Assembly: GCA_963820545.1 (NCBI GenBank) | Contig: CAWGAJ010000001.1 | Location: forward strand, 186,001 to 250,000 | DNA length: 64,000 bases | Direction of reading: 5' to 3' | Source: CAWGAJ01 sp963820545 | Lineage (GTDB): Bacteria; Planctomycetota; Planctomycetia; Pirellulales; Thermoguttaceae | Shown here: positions 25,913-36,017 of the stretch, in pieces | Layout of the letters: every line of letters begins with the position of its first letter | Numbering within the stretch: the stretch's first letter is position 1 | Position numbers and translations under genes: made by a program | Notes under the pieces: model-generated | Told to the model about the DNA's origin: nothing | Databases searched by the model: none | The model's input: the letters and a program-made list of their open reading frames with translations, nothing else

Positions 25913-26008
25913 CCATTCTGAGCGCAGCGAAGAATCTGGGCATTGAGGAATGTCGGCTAAAGGCAGAAGGCAAATGCAGGGGAGCTCCTTCGCTACGCTC
26001 AGGATGAC
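25913..26008. repeat. inverted-repeat element, second copy
   Basis: CCATTCTGAGCGCAGCGAAG (left) and CCTTCGCTACGCTCAGGATG (right) are near-complements around a 45-base centre. It belongs to the same family as the unit at 23133-23300 and lies just before the ubiE start, within the likely promoter region. Confidence 0.7.
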
Positions 26009-26022
26009 ATTGAGACGTATCC

Positions 26023-26748
26023 ATGAGTTTTGACAAATCTTCCACAGCGCGTACAGCGGATGTTCGGCGAGATTGCCGGCCGGTATGATTTTCTCAATCA
26101 TTTGCTCTCGCTGGGCATTGATCGAAGCTGGCGGCGGAGGACGGTGCGGCTGGTGCCGCCTGAGGAGGGGGCGGGGCCGATTCTCGATGTCTGCACCGGC
26201 ACGGCCGATCTGGCCTTGGCCTATTGGCAAGCAAGTCGGCGCAGTGCGCGAAGCAGGCGTGGTGGGGGCCGATTTTTGTCTGCCGATGCTCGCCATCGGC
26301 CGGAAAAAATTGTCGCCGGGCCGGCTGCCGGGAGCGGGTGAAATTGATCGTGGCGGATACGTTACAATTGCCTTTTCCGGACGATGTGTTTCAAATCGTT
26401 TCGGTGGGCTTTGGACTGCGCAACCTCAGTGATCCGGACGCGGGACTAAGAGAGATGGTTCGGGTTTGCCGGCGGGGCGGACGCGTGGCCGTGCTGGAGT
26501 TTGCTTTGCCGCGCACTTGGCCCTGGAAAACGCTTTACAAATGCTATTTCCAGCGGGTATTGCCCTTAATCGGTCAATCCCTGGCACGAAACAGCCAAAA
26601 GGCGTACAATTATCTTCCCGCCAGCGTGGGCCTTTTCTATCAAGGCGAGGCCCTCGCCGGGCGGATGCGTGCCGCCGGATTAATCAAAGTGGTGTTTTAT
26701 CCATTTACATTCGGCATTGCCACCTTGTACGTAGGATGGAAAGGGTAA
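26023..26748 (+). CDS. ubiE: demethylmenaquinone C-methyltransferase (UbiE/MenG), frameshifted
   Basis: SAM-dependent methylation, the last step of menaquinone synthesis. Seen across three frames: MSFDKSSTAR and VQRMFGEIAGRYDFLNHLLS at the N-terminus, motif I ILDVCTGTADLALAY, VVGADFCLPML, DTLQLPFPDDVFQIVSVGFGLRN and the C-terminal GFYPFTFGIATLYVGWKG-like end. The pieces join near 26057, 26225 and 26335, so the gene has about three indels. It is the first of four tightly linked menaquinone genes (ubiE, ubiX, ubiA, mqnE). Start ATG 26023 is chosen because it restores the family N-terminus. Confidence 0.85.
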
Positions 26749-26757
26749 AGGAACGTC

Positions 26758-27443
26758 ATGAAACAGAACGTCGTGGTTGCCATTACCGGGGCCAGCGGAG
26801 TAACTTACGCCATCCGCTTATTAGAGGTGCTCTCGGCGGCCGGATGCGATGTGCACCTGACCATGAGCATGGCCGGGCAGGCCGTGCTTAAAAAGGAACT
26901 CGATCTGACCGTCGATTTGGAGAATTTCAGTCCCTCGATGCTCATGCTCGATACCGGGCAGAACCTCAAAGATCATCAAACTGCAAACCATCCGCGCCAT
27001 GGCCGGGATTTCCAGCGATGCCAGCAACGTGTTGGCCGTGGGCTCGGGCGAAGAAGGGGATATTCCATTACCATCACTATCGCGATTATTTGGCGCCCAT
27101 CGCCAGCGGCTCGTTTTTGACCGATGGGATGGTGATTTGCCCCTGTTCCGGCGGCACCCTGAGCTCAATCGTGCACGGCACGAGCGCAAATTTGATCCAC
27201 CGCGCGGCCGAGGTGCACTTGAAGGAGCGCCGCAAGCTGATTTTGGTGCCGCGGGAGACGCCGCTTTCAATGGTGATGCTGGAAAACCTGCGCCGCGCCG
27301 CCGAGGCCGGAGCAATCATCCTCCCCGCCATGCCGGGCTTCTATCACGGCGTGAAATCCATCGGCGACCTGGTCGATTTCGTCGTGGCGCGGATTTGCGA
27401 TCAGTTGGGGATCGAAAATTCATTGATCCAGCGATGGGGGTAA
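26758..27443 (+). CDS. ubiX: flavin prenyltransferase (UbiX/MqnM-like), frameshifted
   Basis: Makes prenylated FMN, the cofactor of UbiD-type decarboxylases such as the one in futalosine-type menaquinone synthesis. Seen: VVAITGASGVTYAIRLLEVL at the start, MAGISSDASNVLAVGSG, YRDYLAPIASGSFLTDGMVICPCSGGTLSSI, KLILVPRETPLSMV and the C-terminal GFYHGVKSIGDLVDFVVARI. Start ATG 26758, nine bases after ubiE. The frame changes near 26965 and 27055. No UbiD partner is in the window. Confidence 0.88.
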
Positions 27444-27617
27444 TTAGTGGAGAGTGGATAAAAGGATGAAGGATGTGGGATGAAGGATGAATTAGGAACA
27501 TAGAAGCCAGAACGCAAAACTATAAACTGTAAACTCATGACTGATTGCTGAAAACCGATTACCGATGGCTTGCGAGAAGACTTCTCACAGTTTTGCACTA
27601 TCCACTAACCACTATCT

Positions 27618-28516
27618 ATGATGTTCCGCCGTATATGCCAACTGCTGGAAATGATCCGCTTTAGCCATACGCTGTTTGCCTTGCCATTTGCGTTGTTGGC
27701 CGCGCTGATGGCCTGGACTCAAAATCGCGCAGTTCGCCGCCCGTGGCCTTTCGTTGGCTGGATCTTTTGGGCATTTTGAGCTGCATGGTTTTCGCGCGCA
27801 GCGCGGCAATGGCCTTTAATCGTCTGGCCGACCGGGAGTTGGATGCGCTGAATCCGCGCACGCAAAACCGACACCTGGTCAGCGGCGCGTTAAGCCTGGG
27901 AAGCGTGGCCTTGTTCACGGTGCTTTGCGCAGCGGGCTTTGTGGCGAGCACCTTGCTGTTTTTGCCGCATAATTGGCTGCCCTTGTACGCCGCTGTTCCC
28001 GTGTTGCTGTTTCTGCTGACCTATAGTTATTCAAAACGTTTTACGCTCTGGTCGCACTTTTGGCTGGGAGCGGCGTTGATGCTCGCGCCGCTGGCGGCTT
28101 GGGTGGCAATCCGCGCGGAGATCGCCTGGGCGCCGCTGGTGCTGGGCGGAGCCGTGCTGTTCTGGGTGGCGGGCTTTGATATTATCTACGCCTGCCAGGA
28201 TTTCAATTTCGACGTGAAAATGCGACTGCATAGCATACCCGCGCGACTGGGCATTGTTGCCGGATTGCACATGGCTGCCTTTTGCCATTTAGTGACGGTA
28301 GTATTGCTCTTGCTGTTGCCGCTGGTATATCCCTACTTGGGTCGGATCTATTTGACCGGCGTGGCGGCCATTGCCGTGCTGCTGATTTACGAGCATCGCC
28401 TTGTCCGGCCTGACGATCTAACGCGGGTCAATCAGGCTTTTTTCCAGGTCAATGCCGTGGTCAGCGTAGGATTGTTGGTAATTGGGGCGGTGGATTTGGC
28501 GTGGCAACTATGTTAG
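27618..28516 (+). CDS. ubiA: UbiA-type prenyltransferase (MqnP-like), frameshifted
   Basis: Membrane prenyltransferase that attaches the isoprenoid chain to the aromatic ring in menaquinone synthesis. Seen: N-terminal MIRFSHTLFALPFALLAALM, first Asp-rich motif NRLADRELD, second motif YACQDFNFD, and seven to nine hydrophobic helices. The frame changes near 27730, after WTQN, so the open part from 27743 lacks the first helix. The stop overlaps the mqnE start by a few bases, which indicates translational coupling. Confidence 0.88.
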
Positions 28517-29607
28517 AGCGCATTCGGAAGAAAGTTGAAGCCGGCAAGCGATTGACTGCGACGGAAGGAGAATACCTTTTTCAGCCGGAAGTCGATTTGC
28601 ACGCGGTGGGCGAGTTGGCCGATATGGTGCGCCAAGGCAAAAATGGCAATTTTGCCTATTATAATCTTAATGCGCATTTGAATCCCACAAATATCTGCGC
28701 TTACCGCTGCCCATTGTGCGCTTATAGCCGGGACGAGGATGATGCGACGGCATATACGATGGATATCGACGAGGTTTTAAGGCACGGCCGGGAGGCGGCC
28801 GATACCGGTTGCACGGAAATACACCTTGTCGGCGGCGTGCATCCGGAAAAACCATATCAGTGGTATTTGGACATAATCCGGCAATTACATGCCGCGTTTG
28901 GGCGAATTCATCTGAAGGCCTGGACGGCCGTGGAGATTGACTGGTTTAGCCGGATTACAGGGCGTTCGATACAAGCGATTCTGGAAGAGATGCAAGCGAC
29001 GGGTTTGGGCAGTCTGCCCGGCGGCGGAGCGGAAATTTTCGCTGCGGAAATCCGTGCGCGGATCTGCCCGCGCAAGGCCGATGCGCAAACCTGGCTGGCG
29101 GTGCATCGTATTGCGCATCAGATTGGTTTGCCTTCGAATGCCACTATGCTCTATGGTCATCTGGAAGGGGCCCAGCAGCGCATCGATCACCTGCTGCAAT
29201 TGCGCCAACTCCAGGATCTTACCGGCGGGTTTCAGGCGTTTGTTCCCCTAGCCTTCCATCCGGAAAATACGCAACTGGCGCATTTGCGACGGCCGTCCGC
29301 GCTAGTGGATCTACGCGTGATCGCCGTCAGCCGGCTGATGCTGGATAATTTTCCGCACATCAAGGCCTATTGGATCTCGTTGGGCATCGGCGTCGCGCAG
29401 ACGGCATTGGCTTATGGGGCCGACGATCTGGACGGCACTGTTTGCCGTGAACGCATCCACCATGCTGCCGGTTCGCAAACGCCCGAGGCATTGACGATCG
29501 ACGAACTTGCGGCGCTGATTACAGAAGCTGGCCGCGAAGCGGTAGAGCGCGATTCTTTATACCGCAGTGTCAAACGAGATGGAGTATATTGGGAAGTAGT
29601 GGATTAA
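28510..29607 (+). CDS. mqnE: aminofutalosine synthase (radical SAM)
   Basis: Adds 3-[(1-carboxyvinyl)oxy]benzoate to SAM-derived adenosyl radical, giving aminofutalosine, early in the futalosine menaquinone pathway. Seen: radical-SAM cluster C63-x3-C67-x2-C70 (TNICAYRCPLCAYSR), HLVGGVHPE, HLKAWTAVEIDW, and the C-terminal RDGVYWEVV. ATG 28510 overlaps the ubiA stop; GTG 28501 is an alternative. The first 20 residues resemble the family N-terminus. MqnC is a paralogue, but the context with ubiA and the overall motifs favour MqnE. Other mqn genes (A-D) are not in the window. Confidence 0.88.
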   Translation: MLERIRKKVEAGKRLTATEGEYLFQPEVDLHAVGELADMVRQGKNGNFAYYNLNAHLNPTNICAYRCPLCAYSRDEDDATAYTMDIDEVLRHGREAADTGCTEIHLVGGVHPEKPYQWYLDIIRQLHAAFGRIHLKAWTAVEIDWFSRITGRSIQAILEEMQATGLGSLPGGGAEIFAAEIRARICPRKADAQTWLAVHRIAHQIGLPSNATMLYGHLEGAQQRIDHLLQLRQLQDLTGGFQAFVPLAFHPENTQLAHLRRPSALVDLRVIAVSRLMLDNFPHIKAYWISLGIGVAQTALAYGADDLDGTVCRERIHHAAGSQTPEALTIDELAALITEAGREAVERDSLYRSVKRDGVYWEVVD

Positions 29608-29687
29608 AAGGATGAAGGATGAGGGATGAAGGATGAAGGATGAAGATGGAAGGCGGCCGATAAAATTTATTTTTCATTTTTTATAAA

Positions 29688-30293
29688 ATGCAACTTACCA
29701 CGCGTTTTTACGAAGCGTTGCAATATGCGGCACAGTTACATGCGGAACAAGTGCGTAAAGTCGGCGGCCAGCCTTATGTGACGCATTTGCTGGCCGTGGC
29801 CGCGATAGTGTTGGATTATGGCGGCAACGAGGACGAGGCGATTGCCGCTTTGTTGCACGACGCCGTTGAAGATCAAGGCGGCGCGGCGCGGGGCGAGGAA
29901 ATCCGTTGCCGCTTTGGGCCGGCAGTGGCGGCGATTGTCGAGGGTTGCACCGATGCCGACACGATTCCCAAGCCGCCATGGCAAGGGCGCAAAGAGGCCT
30001 TTTTGGCGCGGCTTGAACATGCTTCGGCCTCGATCCGGCTGGTCGTGGCGGCCGACAAACTGCATAACGTGCGTTGTTTATTGCGCGATCTGCGCCAGCA
30101 GGGCCAGGCAATTTGGAAACATTTTAAAGGCGGTCGAGAAAAAACCCTCTGGTACTACCGCGCGGTGGACGAAGCCCTTAAACGCTCAGGCACAACGCCG
30201 CTGGTTGAAGAACTGGATCGCGCGGTGACGGAATTGGAACGGATTGCGGCCGGCGGAAATTCCGGTCCACCTGCGGCGGGAAACATTGGATAG
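29688..30293 (+). CDS. HD-domain phosphohydrolase (SpoT/Mesh1-like)
   Basis: The 201-residue protein has an HD domain of the (p)ppGpp hydrolase type. Seen: H33 (VTHLLAV), the HD pair H57-D58 with E61 and D62 (LLHDAVED), and D123 in VVAADKLHNVR, matching the RelA/SpoT hydrolase pattern. There is no synthetase domain. A small alarmone hydrolase or related nucleotide phosphohydrolase is the likely role (inference). Start ATG 29688 comes 80 bases after mqnE, across a GGATGAAGGATGA repeat tract. An in-frame glycine/alanine-rich tail ends the protein. Confidence 0.85.
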   Translation: MQLTTRFYEALQYAAQLHAEQVRKVGGQPYVTHLLAVAAIVLDYGGNEDEAIAALLHDAVEDQGGAARGEEIRCRFGPAVAAIVEGCTDADTIPKPPWQGRKEAFLARLEHASASIRLVVAADKLHNVRCLLRDLRQQGQAIWKHFKGGREKTLWYYRAVDEALKRSGTTPLVEELDRAVTELERIAAGGNSGPPAAGNIG

Positions 30294-30422
30294 AATTTTT
30301 TGAGTCTGACCGCGACCGGGAAATTATTGGAAATTGGTCGTTTGATGGCTTGTCTCACGCGCCACGAGTTGTTGAGACGGTCTCTATTCCGCGGCATCCT
30401 CAATCGCGCAAACATAGGTGAA

Positions 30423-31409
30423 CTATTGCCCGCACTCATCACCGCTTCTGACCTTGGCGACAGCCTCATTCAATCCTGCATAGCGATTGTAGTCAACGTT
30501 CGATTGATCCGTTAGAGTGAATAGTCCATGTGCGTCCTTTGGCGGCCAATAATTGTTCTTCAGGAGCAGCCCATAGTTCATCAAATTCTCTAATGTCGCG
30601 ATGCCACGGACAGCGTAATGGATGATCGATGCCACCATATCCGCGATCTGCAATCCCTTTGACTCCGATGATTGTGGGTAGTGGAGATTGTCCCTGTAAA
30701 TCTTGGCAAGGTCGAATTTGTCATCGTCCGTTGAATAATTCTTAATTAGTGGATGATCTTTGGTGTGGATCTTGGGGTCGATCATAATTGGGCTCTCTTG
30801 ACTCCACTTCTGAAGCCACATAAGCATCATCATCTTGAAAACCTGCTCCTCGCAATTGTTGGGGCTCACTCGTACGGGATCGATCTCAAATCGCATTTTA
30901 TCCCAACAGTCAAAATACTCTTTCCCTGACAGTAGGATGATCGTTTGCTCAAACGCTCGCTTGATGCAATAAGCAAGAGAACCGAGCCGAAGGCATTGAT
31001 TATCGCTCAGATTCTTCAACTGATTCGCTAACAAATGCACCTCCCCTTTCAACGTGGCGTACAAACATTGTTCGGCCAACTCTCGCATTCGATGTACCAT
31101 GTTGCCCCGAACATCATTCTTCGCCCGGTTCATAGACGCGATATCGAGCATCGCCGGCGTGACAACGATCTTCTTGTTGCCGGCGATCATTTGGGCGAAT
31201 CGCCTTCGTTCGTCATATGTGAGCAGGTTCCCTTTTGGCTCCCCTTTTTTGAACGCTGATCGGGCGAGCGACTTGACGAACTGATCGAACTTAGCGAAGA
31301 CCTCACCTTCCGCCGACTCCGGAATAGTGATACCGGCGACGATACCGACTCGTTGGACCCCGTCATCATCAGGCCGGAAATCGCCCGACTCATCGAAGTA
31401 GAAGTTCAT
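30423..31409 (-). CDS. DUF3800 domain protein
   Basis: Protein of 328 residues starting MNFYFDESGDF, the DESG motif that opens DUF3800 (an RNase H-like fold, known from mobile elements and defence islands). A matching acidic motif near the C-terminus is LQIADMVASIIHYAVRG (about residues 253-270). The middle is helical with many Lys/Arg. Start ATG 31409. It faces the mqn region on the opposite strand. A nuclease activity is inferred from the fold. The adjacent gene on the same strand also has a nuclease-like motif. Confidence 0.7.
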   Translation of the reverse strand: MNFYFDESGDFRPDDDGVQRVGIVAGITIPESAEGEVFAKFDQFVKSLARSAFKKGEPKGNLLTYDERRRFAQMIAGNKKIVVTPAMLDIASMNRAKNDVRGNMVHRMRELAEQCLYATLKGEVHLLANQLKNLSDNQCLRLGSLAYCIKRAFEQTIILLSGKEYFDCWDKMRFEIDPVRVSPNNCEEQVFKMMMLMWLQKWSQESPIMIDPKIHTKDHPLIKNYSTDDDKFDLAKIYRDNLHYPQSSESKGLQIADMVASIIHYAVRGIATLENLMNYGLLLKNNYWPPKDAHGLFTLTDQSNVDYNRYAGLNEAVAKVRSGDECGQ

Positions 31410-31542
31410 AGAGTACGGCCCTGAGTGTCGTCAGGACTTCCCTATTCATGATTGCGGCGGCCCAGGATTGACGGATTCCTGGCGGCTCTACCTGCAACCG
31501 TTACCAATTGTCAATTGAAAGTCGGCCAAAAAACAAACTTGA

Positions 31543-32511
31543 TCAATACTTACCACCGAGAAAGTAAGACCGAACCAGTGCGGTCTTGTTCTTCAGCATC
31601 TCCTTGCCTCTGAGAAGAAGCAAACCTTCCAAAAATGCTGGGCGGCCCTTCGAGTGTGTGATTAACCGCGTGAGTTCCTTGAGATCGAGGACGTGACAGA
31701 AATATCGCGTCGACATAAATACTTTGCTTAGGGCAAAGAAGACTGCCTTCCAGTCCACCTTGTGGTGCATATCGGAGATAAGCACAATGCCTTGGCCGAC
31801 CTGAGTAGCTCTTTCACGTAAATTTAGCGGCTCGACCTGGCCATCCAATTCCGGTGGATCCACTTCGACAGGCGTGCCGTCAGTGGCACGATAAATTGTT
31901 TCCCCGGCGAGGAGGGTCTTGATGGCACCTTCCAACTGGCGAATCCCAACCATAATATTTTTCTGGATTGATCTCGCTCGCCGATCAGTCTCCCTCTTCA
32001 ATCCCTCAGAAAATGCTGATGCGACCTTGTTCTGTATTACGAAGATGCCCTCGTTATCAACTTCCCGAATTCGAGATACAGCAAGTACATCGCACAGTTC
32101 GCGACGTTTCTTTCCTTCTCCCACACTGGGGTTACGGAACACGCCGAATGGGAAAAGCGAATCGAAAGCCTGAAACGTCAGGCGTTCAAGTTCGTTGCCC
32201 TCGTTTGGGTCATTGAGGGATATATCTCCACTACCGACGACATGTATCCTGAATATTTCCACCTTATCGAAAACCAAAGGCAGGGTACAGGAAGCCTTAA
32301 TACTGGGGTCGGCGTTACCGTCCAGGAACTGCTCTACCGCATCGTTCGCTCTTTGTCGAAGTTGAAATCCCTGTTCTTCCGAGCAGAACTCTGCTGGCAC
32401 TATACCGATAATGTCACTGGTCAGTTGAGGATCGAATTTGCATTCTGCCGAGAGCAGCGGTATGGAGTTCTCGTTGTGGATCTGTAGTGTGAAGCTGCCA
32501 GCCGCAAGCAC
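31543..32511 (-). CDS. nuclease-like protein, C-terminal part (frameshifted)
   Basis: The larger part of one gene (31543-32801). Midway it has RRELCDVLAVSRIREV followed by GIFVIQNKVAS, which resembles a PD-(D/E)XK core with D then QxK in place of ExK, as in several poorly studied endonuclease-like families. The fragment starts at an accidental GTG near the break at about 32495. The C-terminal third has a conserved-looking VLISDMHHKVDWKAVFFAL. Likely a restriction-like or defence nuclease, low-grade inference. It lies 134 bases from the DUF3800 gene on the same strand. Confidence 0.5.
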   Translation of the reverse strand: MLAAGSFTLQIHNENSIPLLSAECKFDPQLTSDIIGIVPAEFCSEEQGFQLRQRANDAVEQFLDGNADPSIKASCTLPLVFDKVEIFRIHVVGSGDISLNDPNEGNELERLTFQAFDSLFPFGVFRNPSVGEGKKRRELCDVLAVSRIREVDNEGIFVIQNKVASAFSEGLKRETDRRARSIQKNIMVGIRQLEGAIKTLLAGETIYRATDGTPVEVDPPELDGQVEPLNLRERATQVGQGIVLISDMHHKVDWKAVFFALSKVFMSTRYFCHVLDLKELTRLITHSKGRPAFLEGLLLLRGKEMLKNKTALVRSYFLGGKY

Positions 32512-32801
32512 AGGCGCAGGTCCGTGGCCTCTTTTTCACTTCGGCACGATCCGAAGAATGTACATGGTGCCACAGGATCGTCGTAAATCTTGAGACCGAA
32601 CGTAGAAATCAGTTTGTCATCGATTTCAACAATCCAGGCAAGAAGCGACACTTCCGCTCCGGCCCGAATTTCTCGGATCAGGTTCATCGGCAATTTCGAT
32701 ACCAGCCAGAGGTGCGGGGCGTTCAGCGAGCGATCAATGAATACCCCACCAAGCTCTACACGCAAGCGATCTTGGATTTCCTGTGATGGCAAAAAGATCA
32801 T
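32496..32801 (-). CDS. nuclease-like protein, N-terminal part
   Basis: Starts at ATG 32801 (GAGGG upstream) and runs MIFLPSQEIQDRLRVELGG to the shared segment LRLCLRLAA, where the next fragment takes over in another frame. Two halves together give about 420 residues. No further motif is visible in this part. Confidence 0.5.
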
Positions 32802-33026
32802 CTCAAAGCCCTCGATGGTAATATGTGTTACCGTCCTCCATGCCCCGAGCCCACAACTTGTTGCACATGTTGATGATCGGATTCACCTTGCTATCCATGA
32901 TCTGTTGGCCCGTTGGGCCGACACAAACATCGTTTTCCACCTTTCTTCCCCTGGGTGTTGCCAAGGACTGGGTGAAACAGGGGCCTTTGGCCCGTAAAAA
33001 ATCGCAAAAAACTTTTTCAGGGATGG

Positions 33027-33830
33027 CTAATTAACATTTTCCGCACTGCGGAGCATGACCACGTAATCGAGCGTTTGGCCGGGGAGGTTTAGTTTTTCGC
33101 CGGGTTTGACCTCCCGGCTCCAAAGTTCGGCGTTGGCTCGGTTTAATTTATGATCGCGCCAAACGGCATCGGTCGCGGCGGATTTGAAACCGGCGGCGGC
33201 GAGCGATTTTCGCATCGCGTCGGCCGCGGTCTTAATTGTGTCGTCTGGTTTTTTCAAAGTAACGGTCTGATATTCCCCGGTCGAGAATAGGACAAAAACC
33301 GTCGCGCCTTTCGCCGCTGGATTTATGCTGAACTGAAGATCGGTTTTGAGCTTGGGGTCGCTCAACGAGCGCGTGGCGATCCAGGCCGCGCCTTCGACTT
33401 GCTTGGGCAGGATATCGAACGTGTTGTCCGATGAGCCGTCAACATCGGTGTAAACCGGCCCTTGCGCCTCGATGGGACGGTCGATAAAGACGGCGGGATT
33501 TTCGGCATTGGAGCTTTTCAAATCCTGCACCAGCGCATTAGGATCGGACTCGTCGGACTTCTGATAAACGATCATGCGGTCCGAATGTCCTTGGCCGTCG
33601 CTCAGCTCAATGACGTTTCGACCGGCCCTAAGCGGCGTTTTCCAGAAGAACACGTTCTCGACCGGTATGCCTAGCACTTTTGTAACCTTATCGCCTTTTT
33701 TCATCTCGGCGTCCGGTATGCGATAACTTCCGTTTGCGATTTTTTCCTGAGCGACTCCGTTCAAGGTCAGTTGCAATTCCTTGGCATTAGAGTAAGCCTT
33801 TATGCCGTTGTCCGGTGCAAAGGGCGCAGG
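33027..33830 (-). CDS. GH2 enzyme, C-terminal accessory part after frameshift
   Basis: Continues the preceding gene in another frame from FAPDNGIKAYSNAKELQLTLNG, a GH2 C-terminal Ig-like domain, followed by a carbohydrate-binding-like or NPCBM-like module (DGSSDNTFDILPKQVEGAAW) and a terminal beta-sandwich. The full protein would be about 870 residues. It has no signal peptide or start of its own. Confidence 0.75.
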   Translation of the reverse strand, partial: PAPFAPDNGIKAYSNAKELQLTLNGVAQEKIANGSYRIPDAEMKKGDKVTKVLGIPVENVFFWKTPLRAGRNVIELSDGQGHSDRMIVYQKSDESDPNALVQDLKSSNAENPAVFIDRPIEAQGPVYTDVDGSSDNTFDILPKQVEGAAWIATRSLSDPKLKTDLQFSINPAAKGATVFVLFSTGEYQTVTLKKPDDTIKTAADAMRKSLAAAGFKSAATDAVWRDHKLNRANAELWSREVKPGEKLNLPGQTLDYVVMLRSAENVN

Positions 33831-33832
33831 AA

Positions 33833-35623
33833 GTGCTGCCGCCCGCAAAGGCGCACCACCGGCTTGGTAGGATTGAAGAACGCCTGAAACAAAAACGCAA
33901 TGTCTTTCGGCATGCCCGCCAACGTAAGCAGCCCCTTGGTGTTGCGGTTCAGTTTGAACTTCAGGTTGTAGAACTCGCGGAAGTTCCACCACAAGAACAT
34001 GGGGTGATTTTCCACCTCATTGCGGCAAACCGTCTGCAGCCGATACTCGGTGAACATTTCAGAGTATTCTTCAGGCTCGTATTTATCGACCGTCCACTTG
34101 ATCGTGCCGTATGGAACGTGGTGCGTGATCCAGTCGCCCGAGCCTGTTTCGGCAACCATGTCATTGTGCGGCGATTTAGTGAAATCGGTATATGGGCCGC
34201 TGGTATACCAGCCGTCGTAGGTGTTGTAGGCGATAAAATCGCAGTTCTCCGCATGTTGATTACCTGTAGCGGCGTAAGTGACGAGCCGCGTGGGGTCCTC
34301 CTCCTGCCGAATCACACTGGCGTAGTGGCTGACTACGTCCAGAATGGTCTCATTGCCCGCGCTCCAAAAAAGGATGCTGGGATGGTTCCAGTTTTGCCGC
34401 ACCATCTCGCATGTCAGTCGCTCGCCGTCGGGCGTGATGGTTTTTTCCTCGCCGCCCGGGTCTTTCCAAATTTGTCCCGCGTAGCCGTTCTCGGCCCACA
34501 CCACAATGCCGCGCTCGTCGGCGATGTCGTATTCCAAATGGCTGTGCGGATAATGCGGCAGGCGGACCATGTTCCCGCCCATATCGGCCATCCACTGCCA
34601 TTCGCGGCGCAGTTCTTCATCGCTCACGGCGTTCCAGACGTATTCGTTTTGGGCATGCTTGTTGACGCCGCGAAATTGCACTTCACGTCCGTTCAAGTAA
34701 AAGCGTTTATCTTTAAATTCTATAGTGCGGAAACCTACGCGCTCGGTCACGGCATCGGTGGAGTTTCCGCCGACGCTGATTTCGGTGCGAACGGTGTAGA
34801 GGTTCGGTTTGCCGATATCCCAGAGTATTGGATTTGCAATTTTTCCGGCGGCATTGATGGTTGCAGTTTCGCCTGCCGGAACGGATTGCTTAGCCTCGAA
34901 CTCGGCACATGCCTTGCCGTTTGGATCGGTAACCGTTTGACGAACGACCACATCGGCGGGCGAGGAAAGCGGATTGCGAACTGCGGTCCGGGCGTTTAGA
35001 TCGGCACTGGATTTTGTGATGTTGGCGGGCGTGAGATAAACGCCGCGCGAACCCATGTCGGGAAATATGTGCACCTCGCCGGTTTTCATAAGCCACGCCT
35101 TGCGGAACATACCGCCGTTGACGTAATAAAGCCCGGATCGCGAAAAGCAGTTCTTGGCCTCGCTCTCGCGGTTGCTTACACGCACGTCCAGCGTATTGGC
35201 CTGGCCGAACTTTAGCGCCGGCGTCAGGTCAAAGGCGGACGCCGAAAACGCCCCCTTGTGCCCGCCGATGTGCTGCCCGTTCACAAACACGTCTTTCACC
35301 GCAGCGGCCCCTTCCAGCACCAGATACACGCGCCGGTTCCGATCGGACTCGGTCGAAGTCAAGGTTTGACGATACCAACCGGCGGCGGCGTCGGGCAGGC
35401 CGGATTGGCGGAAGACGTGCGGAACTGAGACATCTTTCCATTGGGCCGCCTTAGGCGGTTGGATTTCGGCCGCGTTTGTTTCGGCATCTTCAGCGAACTG
35501 CCAGGCGGTCAAAGGAATCATCTCGCGCGGAGATGTCGTGGCTCGATCGGATGCCTTGGCTGAAGCGTATAACAATATAATAAGGCATGGGAGCAAAACA
35601 AGAAAACGGCGGCAAAGACTCAT
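33833..35623 (-). CDS. GH2 beta-galactosidase-like glycoside hydrolase, main part
   Basis: Secreted GH2 enzyme cleaving beta-galactosides or beta-glucuronides. Signal peptide about residues 1-24 (LVLLPCLIILLYASAKA), sugar-binding domain about 40-190, immunoglobulin-like domain to about 300, then the TIM barrel with the acid/base E425 in SAGNETI and the nucleophile E492 in VAETGSGDW. The open frame continues to 33800, but the family continuation switches frame near 33830 (next entry). Start ATG 35623. Exact substrate unknown. It lies beside another GH2 gene and upstream of pectin genes on the same strand, so a plant or algal polysaccharide role is likely. Confidence 0.88.
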
Positions 35624-35806
35624 GACTGTTCCTCCGGTAGGTTTTGTTTTTCAGTCGCAAGTTCACACAAAGATGCTTACTCGGATGCTATATATAATAA
35701 CTCTCCTTTCAGCCATTGGTAAGAGGCCATTTTTGGCCGAGAAACGGCTTCAGTTCGGCGTGGAGCGAGTTGGCATGCACCCTACAATAATCCGTAGTTG
35801 TGAGTT

Positions 35807-36017
35807 TTACGCGCCATTTAATAGCTTTGCGATAAAAAAAGCGATAACCACGCCCAAAACGGCGGCGATCATCAAGATCGCACCCGCGCAGGCTGGGCTT
35901 GGCACTACGATGTTGTGCTGTTTCGCCAAGGTTTCGACGGCGTCTTTTGCTTGCATCAGGTCTGCGCCGGTTTTTTCACGGTATAGTTTTATCGCTGCTA
36001 TTTTTTGGCCAAGACAT
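35807..36017 (-). CDS. L7/L12-C-like single-TM mini-protein, frameshifted start
   Basis: The minus strand encodes QKIAAIKLYREKTGADLMQAKDAVETLAKQ, close to the C-terminal domain of ribosomal protein bL12, followed by a single TM helix (AILMIAAVLGVVIAFFIAKLL) and a stop at 35807. No start codon is in frame; ATG 36017 with AAGGAAG upstream reads into it only after a one-base shift near 36009. Planctomycetes have several such bL12-like mini-proteins of unknown function. A plus-strand frame (35538-36029) over the same bases is a shadow. Confidence 0.6.

Noticed and set aside
33815..34999. 394-codon plus-strand frame opposite the first GH2 gene
   Set aside because: The minus strand encodes catalytic motifs; this frame is a composition shadow.
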